DNA of 64,000 nt from Bradyrhizobium sp. RD5-C2 (GCF_019972155.1 NZ_BOVL01000012.1:442007-506006), one strand, 5' to 3'. Counted from the first letter of the stretch, positions 52,531 through 61,056 are shown. The notes: generated by a model not told the origin, from the letters alone. A program made the numbers and translations.

Positions 52531-53121
52531 GACGGTCCTAAAGAGTGCAGGCAATTCTTACCTACGACGAACGTGACGATGTAAACGCAGAGAAAATTCG
52601 ACGCGTCAAATGGTTTCGTCGATGAGGCGCGTAATTTGTTACGTGCTCTCCGCCGCAAATGCGCAAGTCAGGATGTCTGCTGCCATCAAGGATACCGCCA
52701 CCGCCGCAAATGCGCAGGTTCGGAGTTGCTGCACAATCTAAGGTCGACCGCAGATAGTGCGACACATCTTGGCACGGTCGTCGTGTCGTTATGCGATGAT
52801 GCAACCTTTCATCAAATTGCATTCTCGCTTCTCTCTTCGGGGTCGTGGGGCGAATGGGGTTCCCTTCACCTCGTTTGGTATTAATCGCGGCAGCCTTGGT
52901 CCGCGCGACTCCTTGCCGCATGCATGCGCGGCTCTGCTGAAGTCGACACTCCAATCGATCAGCAAGTCACGTCGATTTGATGCTGCGCACGAGATGCACA
53001 GGAACCACTTCCGGAGGTTGCATTTGGTTAGATGCGAGAAAGCGGGAGCTTGCAGCCCTTGGCATTCAGTCAGGCCAAGGCGCCCAAACGTGACAAGCAA
53101 ACCAAATCCAGGGAGCAAGCC
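52531..53121. other. 591-bp gap with a short duplicated motif
   Basis: No gene is supported. A 16-base motif CCGCCGCAAATGCGCA occurs twice about 50 bases apart (near 52650 and 52703). The right end leads to the start of the exported 150-residue protein. Confidence 0.45.
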
Positions 53122-53574
53122 ATGACGAGTCTAAGAGTTCTTGGCGCGGCTGTGATAGTGGCATCCGCAGTTTCGAGCCCCGCATCGGCGCAAGCCGTTT
53201 TCTCCAACCCGGCCGCCTGTGCATCTCAATTTGCCAGTGCCAATTGCCTCAATAGAGGAGCCGGTAGCCCGTACGACAGCACGAGAGGCTATTATCATCG
53301 GCGAACCGCCTATCGCGAACCCGTGGGACCGGTGGGTGTCGCCGCCGGCGTGGCCGGCGCTGCCGTCGGAACGGCCGCAGCGATCGCGACCGCTCCCTTC
53401 AGCGGCTGGCGTAATTCCTACGCCGCATATAGCTCCTACGATCAACCCGGTGCCTACGGCGACTACTATGCGTGGAACGGCGACTGGAACACTTACGCGT
53501 CGCACAATGGCATTGTCTGCAGGCCTGGTACCATTTTCAAGGGGGCCGACGGACTCCCACATCTCTGCCAATAG
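53122..53574 (+). CDS. Exported hypothetical protein (150 aa)
   Basis: GGGAGCAAGCC precedes the ATG. A signal peptide (VLGAAVIVASAVSSPASA) is followed by a small domain with two cysteines (CASQFASANCLNRG), a Gly/Ala-rich helix (VGVAAGVAGAAVGTAAAIA), a Tyr/Ser-rich stretch, and two more cysteines at the end. Rhizobia have many such exported proteins; no function is known. Confidence 0.68.
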   Translation: MTSLRVLGAAVIVASAVSSPASAQAVFSNPAACASQFASANCLNRGAGSPYDSTRGYYHRRTAYREPVGPVGVAAGVAGAAVGTAAAIATAPFSGWRNSYAAYSSYDQPGAYGDYYAWNGDWNTYASHNGIVCRPGTIFKGADGLPHLCQ

Positions 53575-54008
53575 ACAAACTGCCAGCACGCTAATCTTCG
53601 CAGGCGGTCGCAAGGGCCGCCTGCTCGTTGTCCTGGTCCAGTTCGCTCCTCGCGGCTGGGACGCTCTGTACCGATCGGCACCTCTGGCGCCCTGCTGTAC
53701 CGCGAGCATCCTCGCTGTGTGACTCCGCTCTATGTTTCTTCTCTATGTTTCGTCGAGGCTTTGGACCAGCTTCGCGGAACCGCGGGAGATCGCCAGAGTA
53801 AACGACTGCGAAGAGAATCTCGCCGTACGACTGGAACGAGCCGATCGAGTAACTGGCACTTTCAGGAAAGGGAAAGCTCGATTCCTGGGCGACCAGGCAC
53901 GCGGTGCCGGCGGCATTCAATTTTGGAGCGCCCTGAGGGCTCTGCCTTCTCAACAACCACTGCAGTTGACGATCTCCGAAACCCCACCGCAACGCGCTTG
54001 GCAGGCAG
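53575..54008. other. 434-bp gap, no supported gene
   Basis: Frames on both strands overlap each other here and none is convincing. It may contain a degraded gene, but I cannot identify one. Confidence 0.4.
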
Positions 54009-54179
54009 TCACGATCGCTGTATCGGCGACCCCGCCGCCGGAAGATCAGCGCGATCTCGTTCGATGCGTCGCTCGTAGTGGGCCGCCAGTTGCAACAGCC
54101 GCAGCTTGATGAGGGGATCGGCCTGTTCAGCTAGCGCACGAACGGTCCGCGCTCTTTCCTTGCAAAACTCGTCGTCCAT
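54009..54179 (-). CDS. Small hypothetical protein (56 aa)
   Basis: A 56-residue helical, charged protein: DDEFCKERARTVRALAEQAD then IKLRLLQLAAHYERRIER. This pattern (short helix, Ala-Glu-x-Ala-Asp-Pro turn, second helix ending in Arg-rich) is common among small rhizobial proteins. The ATG at 54179 follows GCGGGATGCT. No function is known. Confidence 0.62.
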   Translation of the reverse strand: MDDEFCKERARTVRALAEQADPLIKLRLLQLAAHYERRIERDRADLPAAGSPIQRS

Positions 54180-54271
54180 AGCATCCCGCCAAATCACCGC
54201 GGGATACTGCCAGTCAAACCGTCGGGCTGACTGTGATGTAGGTTACATTGTTGTCGTGCTTTCCCCGCAAT

Positions 54272-54514
54272 TCACCGCGTCGTGATAGTCGGCTCGGTAA
54301 CAAATGCAACGCCAACCCATGTGCCTTTTCGCCAAACGACGTTGCACGCGTAGGTCTTGCTAGGCGGAACGATAAGCGTGAATTGGTCAGGAAGGGGCGA
54401 CGGCGGATCATCCACCTTCAGCGCCGCGCCGTTCTCTGTGATGTTGCCAATGACACAACACGGTGACAGGCCACCGACCCTGATCAACGCATTGTCCAAC
54501 GATAGATTACGCAC
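54272..54514 (-). CDS. PilZ-like small protein (80 aa), GTG start
   Basis: An 80-residue beta-rich protein reading SPCCVIGNITENGAALKV, then FTLIVPP and ACNVVWRKGTWVGVAFV, the strand order of a PilZ domain. The N-terminal RxxxR of true c-di-GMP binders is not clear, so it may not bind the nucleotide. An in-frame TAG precedes the GTG at 54514 by nine codons, which confines the start. Confidence 0.68.
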   Translation of the reverse strand: MRNLSLDNALIRVGGLSPCCVIGNITENGAALKVDDPPSPLPDQFTLIVPPSKTYACNVVWRKGTWVGVAFVTEPTITTR

Positions 54515-54649
54515 AGACTTTTCGTCTGTCAGGAAGACCTATCATCTCCGAGCCCATCAATAACTAATGCAAATTAGACCGATGCTGCGCGAGAAGGATT
54601 GCGTTTCTGCTAACGATCGTAGTGCTGGGCTAAAGCTGGCGACGCGGCT

Positions 54650-55072
54650 TCACGCCGTCTGTCGATTTGACCGGCCTTTGCCGCGGCGACGCCGCGTTCG
54701 TTGACGACGATTTCGAGGAGGATCAGGCAATCTCGTCGAATCCGTCGCCTCCAGTGCGGCGGCCTCGGTCGTTGGCGGATCGTCCACTGACCGAAGCGGC
54801 GACCTTCGAACGGCGACGGCGGTTTCGAGCGCAGCGAGGAATAGCCGCCCCTGCTCCGTGATCTCCCAACCCGCATCATCGCGCACCACGAACTTGGCCG
54901 AGAAGATATTCAGGTCCGGCGCATGCTCGGCCAACCGCTTCATGCGATCGGTCCAGTCTCTGCCGCTATTCATCAAGATTGCAACGGCGTGCCGTAAGTC
55001 GGCAACAGAGGCTCGTCCGGCGGACTGGCCGGCCAGCACTTTCAAGACGGTCAGTTGGAAGGACACTTCCAC
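54650..55072 (-). CDS. Hypothetical winged-helix-like protein (140 aa), GTG start
   Basis: The first 90 residues form a compact domain: VSFQLTVLKVLAGQ, ASVADLRHAVAILMNSGRDW, RLAEHAPDLNIFSAKFVV, and GWEITEQGRLFL, consistent with a small winged helix. The last 50 residues are Arg/Pro-rich and disordered. The frame stays protein-like for a few codons upstream of the GTG (AST-ASQTGD), so the original start may have been lost. Confidence 0.55.
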   Translation of the reverse strand: MEVSFQLTVLKVLAGQSAGRASVADLRHAVAILMNSGRDWTDRMKRLAEHAPDLNIFSAKFVVRDDAGWEITEQGRLFLAALETAVAVRRSPLRSVDDPPTTEAAALEATDSTRLPDPPRNRRQRTRRRRGKGRSNRQTA

Positions 55073-55155
55073 GTCTCCGGTCTGGCTGGCCGTGGAGTAT
55101 GCGTGAGATTGGTTAACCGCCGGTCAAAGAATTCAGTGCGCAACGAGCCTTACGA

Positions 55156-55420
55156 ATGAAGGCCGAACGTGATTGCCGATACTTGGATAAGGAGACGATC
55201 GCGACGACAGCCGCGGTCATCGTCTTTCCGCCCGCTGCGTTTCTGGTCGGCGGAGACAAGCAAACCGCGTCCGAGATCGCTCAGATGAAGGCAAATGGTT
55301 GCAATCGAACAAGTCTCGATCGCCAAGAAGTGCAACATCCATTTTCAGAATAAGCGACGCCCGGACGGACTTAACGAGCCTGTTAAAAGGATGCGAAGCG
55401 CCTTGACCAATCCGTGGTGA
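55156..55420 (+). pseudogene. Small membrane-protein remnant with a frameshift
   Basis: The first frame encodes TIATTAAVIVFPPAAFLVGG, a hydrophobic segment, and continues DKQTASEIAQMKA. There the sensible reading jumps to another frame: MVAIEQVSIAKKCNIHFQNK, which ends in the region of 55350. A single missing base near 55290 restores one continuous protein. The 5' end has no clear start signal. The combined product looks like a small membrane or lipoprotein-type protein, now broken. Confidence 0.42.
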
Positions 55421-55604
55421 TCGTCGCCTCCGCCCGCGAGGCGTAACGGCTTCACCCGGCGCTGCATTGGCGCGATCATTGGGAATGCACCAGCGTCGAT
55501 ACACCAAATGGTCCGGCCGCTCGTTCCCAACTGGCAGCCCTGCGGAATGGCTCGCTGACGGCCATGCTACCTGCAACATCCGGTGCCACGGAGGGCGCGA
55601 TCGG

Positions 55605-55820
55605 ATGGTGGATGTTCGTCTGGATGCCCTTGCGCAGCAATTCCCCGATGGGCCCACGGGGGCTCTGCTTCGTGAATTGATTAGGGATGTTGAGTCGCAG
55701 ATCGCCGAGCATAACGCTTTCAGCCCTTTGGCCGTCTCTCTCACGCTGGAGGATTGCAATTTCCAGTTTGAGTGCCAGCGCCGCCAAGTCTTATACCGCT
55801 TGGTCGCGCCGTGCGCTTGA
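55605..55820 (+). CDS. Possible small protein (71 aa)
   Basis: A frame encoding DVRLDALAQQFPDGPTGALL and RELIRDVESQIAEHNAFSPLAVSLTL has a protein-like helical pattern. No strong ribosome-binding site is seen. The opposite strand also has an open frame here, but it is less protein-like. Confidence 0.32.
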   Translation: MVDVRLDALAQQFPDGPTGALLRELIRDVESQIAEHNAFSPLAVSLTLEDCNFQFECQRRQVLYRLVAPCA

Positions 55821-56013
55821 GCCGCCGGAGCGGGCCGCCCCGGCACTTTGAGGCAACTCTCCTGCCATTTATGTTAGCTCCCGTTGACTGCAGTTCCGAA
55901 TTAACTTGGAACCGCCAGATCGCGGGCGTATTAACGATTTGTCACCGCAACCCCCGTGGCAACTATCGGTGATGAGAACGCCCGGTTAGCGCTCCCGCCC
56001 CAAAAAACGGGAA

Positions 56014-56133
56014 GTGCTTCATGATCCAGCAGCCCCCTTTCGACCCCTATTCAGTGGCAGCGCGGCCTGTCTTGGCGTAGCGATTTTTAGCGCGACCGTA
56101 CTCGTCACGGTGGTGAGCGCTTGCGTCTTGTAG
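56014..56133 (+). CDS. Possible small single-span membrane protein (39 aa), GTG start
   Basis: From a GTG at 56014 the frame encodes 39 residues ending in one hydrophobic helix (CLGVAIFSATVLVTVVSACVL, about residues 19-39). A GGGA element lies close upstream, with tight spacing. The next gene starts 43 bases downstream on the same strand. Confidence 0.38.
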   Translation: MLHDPAAPFRPLFSGSAACLGVAIFSATVLVTVVSACVL

Positions 56134-56175
56134 CGGGGGCATTTCATGGAAGGCCTGAAGCTGAGAGGACAAGTT

Positions 56176-56409
56176 ATGAGGACCGCGTTGCTCTCGGTGA
56201 CCACGCTGGTTGCCGTGTCGTCTCTGGCTATCGCGGAAAATAGGCCTTCGGCTCCCAAGACGAATGACCTGGTTGATCCCACGACACCAACGTTACGGAC
56301 TAATGCCCCCGGCGGCAGACTGCACTATGATGTGCCTTGCCGAGTGTCGTCGGCGGGTACGTGCACGACAGAACCACCGCTATATCCGCCACGTAGGCCA
56401 AGACCCTAA
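56176..56409 (+). CDS. Small exported protein (77 aa)
   Basis: GAGAGGACAAGTT precedes the ATG. A signal peptide (RTALLSVTTLVAVSSLAIA) leads to a short mature part with two cysteines (VPCRVSSAGTC) and a Pro-rich end. No family is recognised. Confidence 0.6.
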   Translation: MRTALLSVTTLVAVSSLAIAENRPSAPKTNDLVDPTTPTLRTNAPGGRLHYDVPCRVSSAGTCTTEPPLYPPRRPRP

Positions 56410-56619
56410 GCGGCGGCGCAGGACGGGCGATAAACAGCCCACCCGATCGGCTGGCTGAATCGTCCCCACCAAACCAGCGACCCTCGGCACCTGAGGAGTC
56501 CACAGCACCGAGGATCGCTACTCCCGGAGGGCTTGGGGGCAGAGGCCGGGAGCTAAACGGCCGACGTTCCGCGTTCTAGTTCGTTCCTTCCGATGAGCAT
56601 TACATTTGGAGTGGGTTCG

Positions 56620-56836
56620 TGGGAGATCAGAAAGAGCAGTTGTACATCGTCAGCGTGCTAAACCGAGCTGCCTTCCAAGGAAAAGGCAGCATCATCATGC
56701 TAGAATTGGCGGACGAAGATACCGCGATGAGGTGAGGGTGGCTCAAAGGATCGCTTCCGAAACCGGACGTTGCGTCACGGTGCGTGACGAAGATATGCAG
56801 ATCATCGGCACGATATCAGCGGCCACGGCGCATTGA
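56620..56836 (+). pseudogene. Small soluble-protein gene with a one-base frameshift
   Basis: A GTG at 56620 opens a frame reading QLYIVSVLNRAAFQGKGSII then MLELADEDTAM, which stops at TGA near 56736. The sense continues in the next frame as EVRVAQRIASETGRCVTVRDEDM and ends IIGTISAAT before the stop at 56836. Adding one G in GATGAGGTGAGG (giving ATG-GAG-GTG) restores a single protein of about 72 residues. The product would be small and soluble; the function is unknown. Confidence 0.68.
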
Positions 56837-56948
56837 GATGCAGCGGAGTCGTCGCCGCTTTGGATGGCGGCAACTGAGGTCGCCGGCTCCGCCGTCTGCC
56901 GCGGTGGAACGATTGTGACTATGCCAGTTTGAATGGGTTTATTGTTTT

Positions 56949-57587
56949 GTGGAGTGCTGCTGTGGCGTTTCAGCGAAAGAAGCCCGATCCTTTCCCGGCT
57001 TCATCTCGCCGGCCCTGGCGTCGCCGATCGAGAAGGTGCTGAGCAGCACGCACTGGATCCACGAGATCAAGTTCGACGGTTATCGCGTCCAGACCCACCT
57101 CGCCAATGAAGAGGTGAAGATTTATACCCGGCGCGGCAACGACTGAACCAAGCGCTTCAAGAAGGTCGCCGAGGATACCTGGCACATCTCCGCTGCCTCA
57201 GCAATTCTCGACGGCGAAATCGTCGTTCCGTCACCCGACGGGACGACCGATTTCTCGGTGCTGCAGAACGAGCTGCGCGGCAAATCCACCAAGATCGTCA
57301 TGGTTGCCTTCGATCTGCTCTATCTCAATGGCCGCGATGTGCGGAAATTGCCGCTGAGGGAACGCAAGGCCTTGCTGAAAAAGCTCATCGCCGGCAGGAA
57401 CATCCAATTCAGCGAAAGCTTAGAAGTCGACGGCCCCGAGATGTTTACCCACGCCTGCAAGCTCGGCTACGAGAGCGTCATCTCGAAGGTGGCTGACAGC
57501 GCTTACCCGACTGGCGCCCGCAGCCGCGACTGGGTCAAGAAGACCTGCTCCCAGCGCGAGACTCTGACCATCGCCGGGTTTGGCCTC
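56949..57587 (+). pseudogene. ligD: DNA ligase D fragment (ligase core), with nonsense codon and truncated end
   Basis: The translated sequence is the nucleotidyltransferase core of an ATP-dependent LigD ligase: FPGFISPALAS, the adenylation motif HEIKFDGYR with the catalytic lysine, YTRRGND, AAILDGEIVV-type motif (ASAILDGEIVVPS), KIVMVAFDLLYLNG and later RSRDWVKKTC. An in-frame TGA (57144-57146) replaces what is normally Trp right after RRGND, but the same frame continues. Homology stops abruptly after ETLTIAGF. The oligonucleotide-binding domain and all of the polymerase and nuclease parts are absent. It cannot make a full enzyme. Confidence 0.82.
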
Positions 57588-57871
57588 CCCCTCGGAATAA
57601 CGCTTCTCAGCGTCGACCGCCGACCAGGAAAAGGCCTTCCAACGAGCGAAGCAGGTCTTGGTCTCATCAACTGTCAGCTTTGCAGCTTCCTTGAGCGTGG
57701 CTCCAAGCGCCCAGGCGGCGCTGCCCCTCCTCCGGCCATCAGCACCGAGCTCGGATTGAAGCCGGCCGAGATCAGCGCCCGGGCGGCGTCTACGAATGGC
57801 TGTCTGCTCAGGCACAGACCTGTTCCATCGGCTAACTCAGCTCGGTAGCGGCCGTGACTGCTTACTTGCAC
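57588..57871 (-). pseudogene. Small hypothetical gene, frameshifted and truncated at the ligD junction
   Basis: A GTG near 57871 opens a sensible frame: VQVSSHGRYRAELADGTGLC, LSRQPFVDAARALISAGFNP. Around 57740 the sense moves to the other frame: ALGATLKEAAKLTVDETKTC, FARWKAFSWSAV, and runs into the end of the ligD fragment. The pattern is a small soluble protein now disrupted by one frameshift. Both it and the ligase fragment end at about the same point, so the two decayed genes were probably joined by a deletion. Confidence 0.58.
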
Positions 57872-58188
57872 CAAGTAGATGTTAATCTCTTGGCATGAAC
57901 TGGCTGGTGAGCCAGCATCCGAAAATTCACTTAGATCGTAGTTGTCCTCCTTAGGCTTGTGAGCCAGGTTAAGTGATTGATTTGGGTCGGTGTGGCCGTT
58001 CTGCCGGGATCGCCACAACTTGTGCCGATGAAATAAGGGTTTCTTGCAGTTTCGGCTTCGTTCTAGCGTCCGTTTTCGTCTTGCAAGACGTTGCAAGCCA
58101 ATACCCGTAAAATCAACACATTACCGACGCCTACAAATCACTCCACGCAACACGGGCACAACACGGCGGTTTGGGTTTTGTTCTAAAA

Positions 58189-58644
58189 ATGAAAATGTCG
58201 GTCCGGATTTTGGCGGTGGGAATAATCGGCTATGCCGGTATGGGTGCGGTTGCGGCGCTCGCGAGAGATCCGGCGCCGACCCCAAGCGTCGAGTATCCAG
58301 TAGCGGAGCGCGCTAAGAAGGCCGATCGGCTTTCGCTCGTTCCAGAGCAGCCGACGGTCAGTGCCACATCGAGCGCCCCCGCGATGCAGCCAGCGCCGAT
58401 CGCATCGGTATCGCCGCCACCTGCCCCGCAAACGAAAAGCATCTCGGCGCCCCCCGTCGCGCCTGTCGTCGCTCCACATCGGCATGAAGCGACCGGTCGG
58501 AGTTTGAAAAAGAGCAAGCGGCTCGCCGGCAGCACGCAATCTCAGGCCGTCCAGCCCGAAAAACCGACCCGCACCGTCGACTGCAGCGGAGGCGGATTGG
58601 ATAGTCTTCTGCGATCGATGCGGCTCAAGCCAGGCTGCTTGTGA
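58189..58644 (+). CDS. Small exported proline-rich protein (151 aa)
   Basis: A signal peptide (SVRILAVGIIGYAGMGAVAALA) is followed by a long Pro/Ala/Ser linker and a basic stretch (GRSLKKSKRLAGS). The end contains DCSGGGLDSLLRSMRLKPGC with two cysteines, perhaps a disulfide. No clear ribosome-binding site is seen, and two nearby ATGs are possible. No family is recognised. Confidence 0.58.
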   Translation: MKMSVRILAVGIIGYAGMGAVAALARDPAPTPSVEYPVAERAKKADRLSLVPEQPTVSATSSAPAMQPAPIASVSPPPAPQTKSISAPPVAPVVAPHRHEATGRSLKKSKRLAGSTQSQAVQPEKPTRTVDCSGGGLDSLLRSMRLKPGCL

Positions 58645-58793
58645 AGCGTTTATGAAAAGCATCCGGCTCGCCGGAAAACGATATCCATTGTCCGCCGGCC
58701 GCGTGAGGCCGTTAGCAAATCAGCAAGCAGGCCGGCGCAGGCTTCCCTGAGGGACGGGACTGATTTTGAACGTCTTGGCGGTTCCGTTTCGGA

Positions 58794-58835
58794 GGAGCCG
58801 GCACCTTCCCCATAGCCTACCGGCTCCTCTTTCTT
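58794..58835 (+). terminator. Terminator-like hairpin
   Basis: GGAGCCGG (58794-58801) pairs with CCGGCTCC (58820-58827) and is followed by TCTTTCTT. It lies 150 bases past the proline-rich protein gene. Confidence 0.6.
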
Positions 58836-58916
58836 AGTCCTGTGTGGGTCAGGCAACAGTCATTTGCCCACGCACTTGCTAAGTTAATGGCACTAGGCCC
58901 AGCGCTGGAAAACATG

Positions 58917-59045
58917 ACGCCGCCGGGACAATGTATTTTGAGCCCGGCGGCGTTACTTTTTTGATCAGATCCAGGCAGGCACCTGCCCCAGTCAAGCAGA
59001 CGATCTGGACGGGGCTTCTCGAGCAGCTGCGACCAGCACGGCATC
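58917..59045. repeat. Duplicated block, copy 1 (hairpin plus decayed gene end)
   Basis: ACGCCGCCGGG (58917-58927) pairs with CCCGGCGGCGT (58943-58953) and has a T-run on the plus strand. Next to it, GATCCAGGCAG and following sequence reads on the minus strand as a decayed protein end (LLEKPRPDRL-like). The whole block matches the layout at 59552-59690, where the protein end is intact (LLDKPLPVDRL). It looks like an old duplication of a gene end with its terminator. Confidence 0.62.
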
Positions 59046-59088
59046 AACCGTTATACGGGCTGCCCCACAAGCATCCCACAAATTAGAA

Positions 59089-59119
59089 CGACCCTGGCGC
59101 GTGCGGCACGCCAGGGTCG
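59089..59119. terminator. Perfect hairpin
   Basis: CGACCCTGGCG (59089-59099) and CGCCAGGGTCG (59109-59119) are exact reverse complements around a nine-base loop. On the minus strand it is followed by TTCTAATTT. It may be a terminator or part of an old element. Confidence 0.5.
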
Positions 59120-59292
59120 CATTCCAAATCTCCCGCAGTCGGGGGGGCTGTGACACGGGAGCAATAGATGACTCCCATAGTTGCCACTTGTTCCCGCGCG
59201 GCCGGTGCCGACGAAACCATTTTCCCGAAGCCGCGAAGCTATCTCGAAACAAAACCGGCCTAGCCTTTCCTAGTCCAGAAGGAGCAACGGCC

Positions 59293-59478
59293 ATGACGAA
59301 CTCGGTGTGGACTGGCAAGGTACGCATGCTGGTGGTCGTAAATTTGCTGGCTGGCGCTGCGGTGCTGTTGGCGATGGCCGCCCCTCACTCTGTCTCAAGC
59401 AATACACTCGGTGGTGAGTGGCAATGCAGCAAGGCTGGATTTGTCTTCACAACCTGCCGTCAGATCCCGCCCGTCTGA
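59293..59478 (+). CDS. Small exported or anchored protein (61 aa)
   Basis: AAGGAG lies six to seven bases before the ATG at 59293. A basic start and a hydrophobic helix (LVVVNLLAGAAVLLAMAA) are followed by a short exported end with two cysteines (WQCSKAGFVFTTC). The strong ribosome-binding site supports it. A terminator follows at 59552. Confidence 0.65.
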   Translation: MTNSVWTGKVRMLVVVNLLAGAAVLLAMAAPHSVSSNTLGGEWQCSKAGFVFTTCRQIPPV

Positions 59479-59551
59479 ACGTCTCAACTATGGCATAGGC
59501 CCTGCAATCTAAGCTGTGCTGGGGATTTAAGTGTCCCAGTTTAGGAAGAAA

Positions 59552-59595
59552 ACGCCGCCGGGCGTGTATTTGTGAAACCGGCGGCGTCTTTTCTT
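59552..59595 (+). terminator. Terminator, copy 2 of the duplicated hairpin
   Basis: ACGCCGCCGG (59552-59561) pairs with CCGGCGGCGT (59578-59587) and is followed by CTTTTCTT. It can end the plus-strand 61-residue gene and, being symmetric, also the convergent minus-strand gene remnant. Confidence 0.75.
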
Positions 59596-59604
59596 GGGAC
59601 CGTC

Positions 59605-60003
59605 TTAGATCCAGGCAGTCGCCCACTCGGGCAAACGATCCACGGGAAGCGGCTTGTCAAGCAGGCCGGCCACCAGCACGCCGAGGACCACGCCTTCGAC
59701 GCAGCTTTCGGTGAACTCGACATTCTCGCCGTCTTGACCCGCATACCCTCGCTGGTAGTGGGACGCAGCGTGATTATGCGAGCTTCAAACGCGTCTTCCG
59801 CCGCCGTGTCGTCAGCACCGATCTCGTGAAGCCGGAGGGCCTCCTCGCTAGCGGCATCACGGATTCCTCGCTATTTCGACGAACTGGCGTCCGAGGTCGA
59901 TCAGCTCAGCGTCCGGGTTTGCCAATGGTACGGTTGCCACGGCTGGAGCCGCTGCAGCGCCCGCAATCATGCTCAGCCTGAACCTTCGGGTTAAAGGCTT
60001 CAT
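59605..60003 (-). pseudogene. Small exported-protein gene with two frameshifts
   Basis: An ATG at 60003 opens LTRRFRLSMIAGAAAAPAVA, a Tat- or Sec-like leader, then DAELIDLGRQFVEIA. The sense then moves frame near 59857 to DAASEEALRLHEIGADD and TAAEDAFEARIITLRPTTSE. It moves again near 59740 to VEFTESCVEGVVLGVL and LLDKPLPVDRLPEWATAWI, ending at TAA (59607). Together they give one protein of about 130 residues. Its ATG overlaps the stop of the preceding gene (ATGA), so the two once formed an operon. A decayed copy of its 3' end lies at 58964-59045. Confidence 0.58.
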
Positions 60004-60387
60004 GCTAACCCTCCCTGCCAGCAGTCCTCGGTCCCGACCTGCTCGAGTAGGCCTTCGCGATCGCCAATACCTAACTCGGCGGGGTCTAGCTCCAGATCGC
60101 GGCGAACCGCCCGCGGCCCAGCGCTCCTGGCTCTGGTCGTGGTCCAGGCTGCCAATGGATGGCTCGCTGTCGGCGTCGTCCTGCTCAGCGTCCTCGACGA
60201 TGACCGCCTCTCCACGAGGGCGCTGCCGCGTGGCGTTCTCCTGGTCAAACATACGATCGAAGCTGCCAAGGTCGAACTCCCGATCGTCCCCGCCTCCGCC
60301 TTTACCTGCGCCGGGAAAGGTTTCTTGGAAACCGAGAGACGGCTCGTCATCGTCATCTGGCTCCCCGCTCCGCCTGGACGTATTCAT
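60000..60387 (-). pseudogene. Acidic repeat-type protein gene with a frameshift
   Basis: From an ATG at 60387 the frame reads NTSRRSGEPDDDDEPSLGF, EFDLGSFDRMFDQEN and DDADSEPSIGSLDHDQSQERW: three imperfect copies of an Asp/Glu-Pro-Ser-(Leu/Ile)-Gly motif. Near 60120 the sense moves to another frame (DLELDPAELGIGDREGLLEQ) that ends in TGA overlapping the next ATG. TTG at 60507 is an alternative start that adds a helical stretch. A hydrophilic, disordered protein of about 130-170 residues is inferred. Confidence 0.52.
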
Positions 60388-60527
60388 CACTCTGGTCGAG
60401 GAATCGAGCAGCCGCTGGATCTCGGCGGATGCCTCGGCCCGCTTCCCTTTCTGACACGAATTTGGCGAGGATTTGTATTGGCTATTTGGGCTCGGCTTCG
60501 TCGCCAACTAAGACGGCCTTAACAACG

Positions 60528-60564
60528 CTATGCCGCCCGTTTGAAAATCTTACGGGCGGCATAG
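60528..60564. terminator. Perfect 13-bp inverted repeat
   Basis: CTATGCCGCCCGT (60528-60540) and ACGGGCGGCATAG (60552-60564) are exact reverse complements with an 11-base loop. There is no T-run on either side. It lies between two minus-strand genes. Confidence 0.55.
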
Positions 60565-60654
60565 CCTTCCAGCCGAGAGGGTACTAACAAAATCCCGGTC
60601 ATATTGGGTACGGACGCAGCTACGAAAGGTTCCAGGCCGCCAACTGAGGCGGCC

Positions 60655-60990
60655 TTAACTCTCATCGTCGCGCTTCTGCTGATCGCGCTTTTCCTGCTGC
60701 AAGTCACTCGTCAATCGGTCCATACGCTCAGAGGTCGCCAAGTCCTCGGCTCGCTTGGACATGCGCTGGGATTCGTTGATCTGCCGGTTCAGGGCGTGCA
60801 CTTCGCTGGATAGAAGGTGCTGATGCCGCAAGATGACGACTAGGCGAGCGCCGCTCCAAAGCTCTACGTCGTGGCCCTCAACGAGACTTCCAGCTTTGCC
60901 AGAGGCTTCGTCGTCATCGGCGCAAATAAGCTCTTCAAACCCGATGAAGTGGCCATCACGGCCGACGATGAATGCGCGATATTCCGGCAC
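60655..60990 (-). CDS. Small hypothetical protein with a coiled-coil tail (111 aa)
   Basis: Residues 1-58 read EYRAFIVGRDGHFIGFEEL, then DDDEASGKAGSLVEGHDVELW, a small beta-alpha domain seen in many short rhizobial proteins. The C-terminal 50 residues are a charged helix (NRQINESQRMSKRAEDLATS, LTSDLQQEKRDQQKR) likely to form a coiled coil. The head alone is the usual size, so the tail may be an addition. Function is unknown. Confidence 0.68.
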   Translation of the reverse strand: MPEYRAFIVGRDGHFIGFEELICADDDEASGKAGSLVEGHDVELWSGARLVVILRHQHLLSSEVHALNRQINESQRMSKRAEDLATSERMDRLTSDLQQEKRDQQKRDDES

Positions 60991-61056
60991 AAAAACGCTC
61001 GCCAGGGATCAGGCGGGAGCGCAAAACTCTCAGCCACTGATGAATGCCGCGACGCC

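Noticed and set aside
52649..52720. A short motif repeated twice, considered as a CRISPR start
   Set aside because: Only two copies, 16 bases each, with no regular spacer series and no cas genes anywhere in the window.
53591..53992. A 133-codon minus-strand frame and overlapping plus-strand frames
   Set aside because: The frames conflict with each other, and none shows motifs, start signals or a coherent helix or strand pattern.
57258..57848. An apparently separate 196-codon gene
   Set aside because: It is in the same frame as the upstream ligase fragment and only continues it past the TGA; the second half is antisense to another pseudogene.
58964..59690. First read as response-regulator receiver domain ends (LLDKP resembling the conserved Lys-Pro)
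   Set aside because: Joining the frames upstream gives a different small exported protein with no phospho-acceptor aspartate, so the likeness is superficial.
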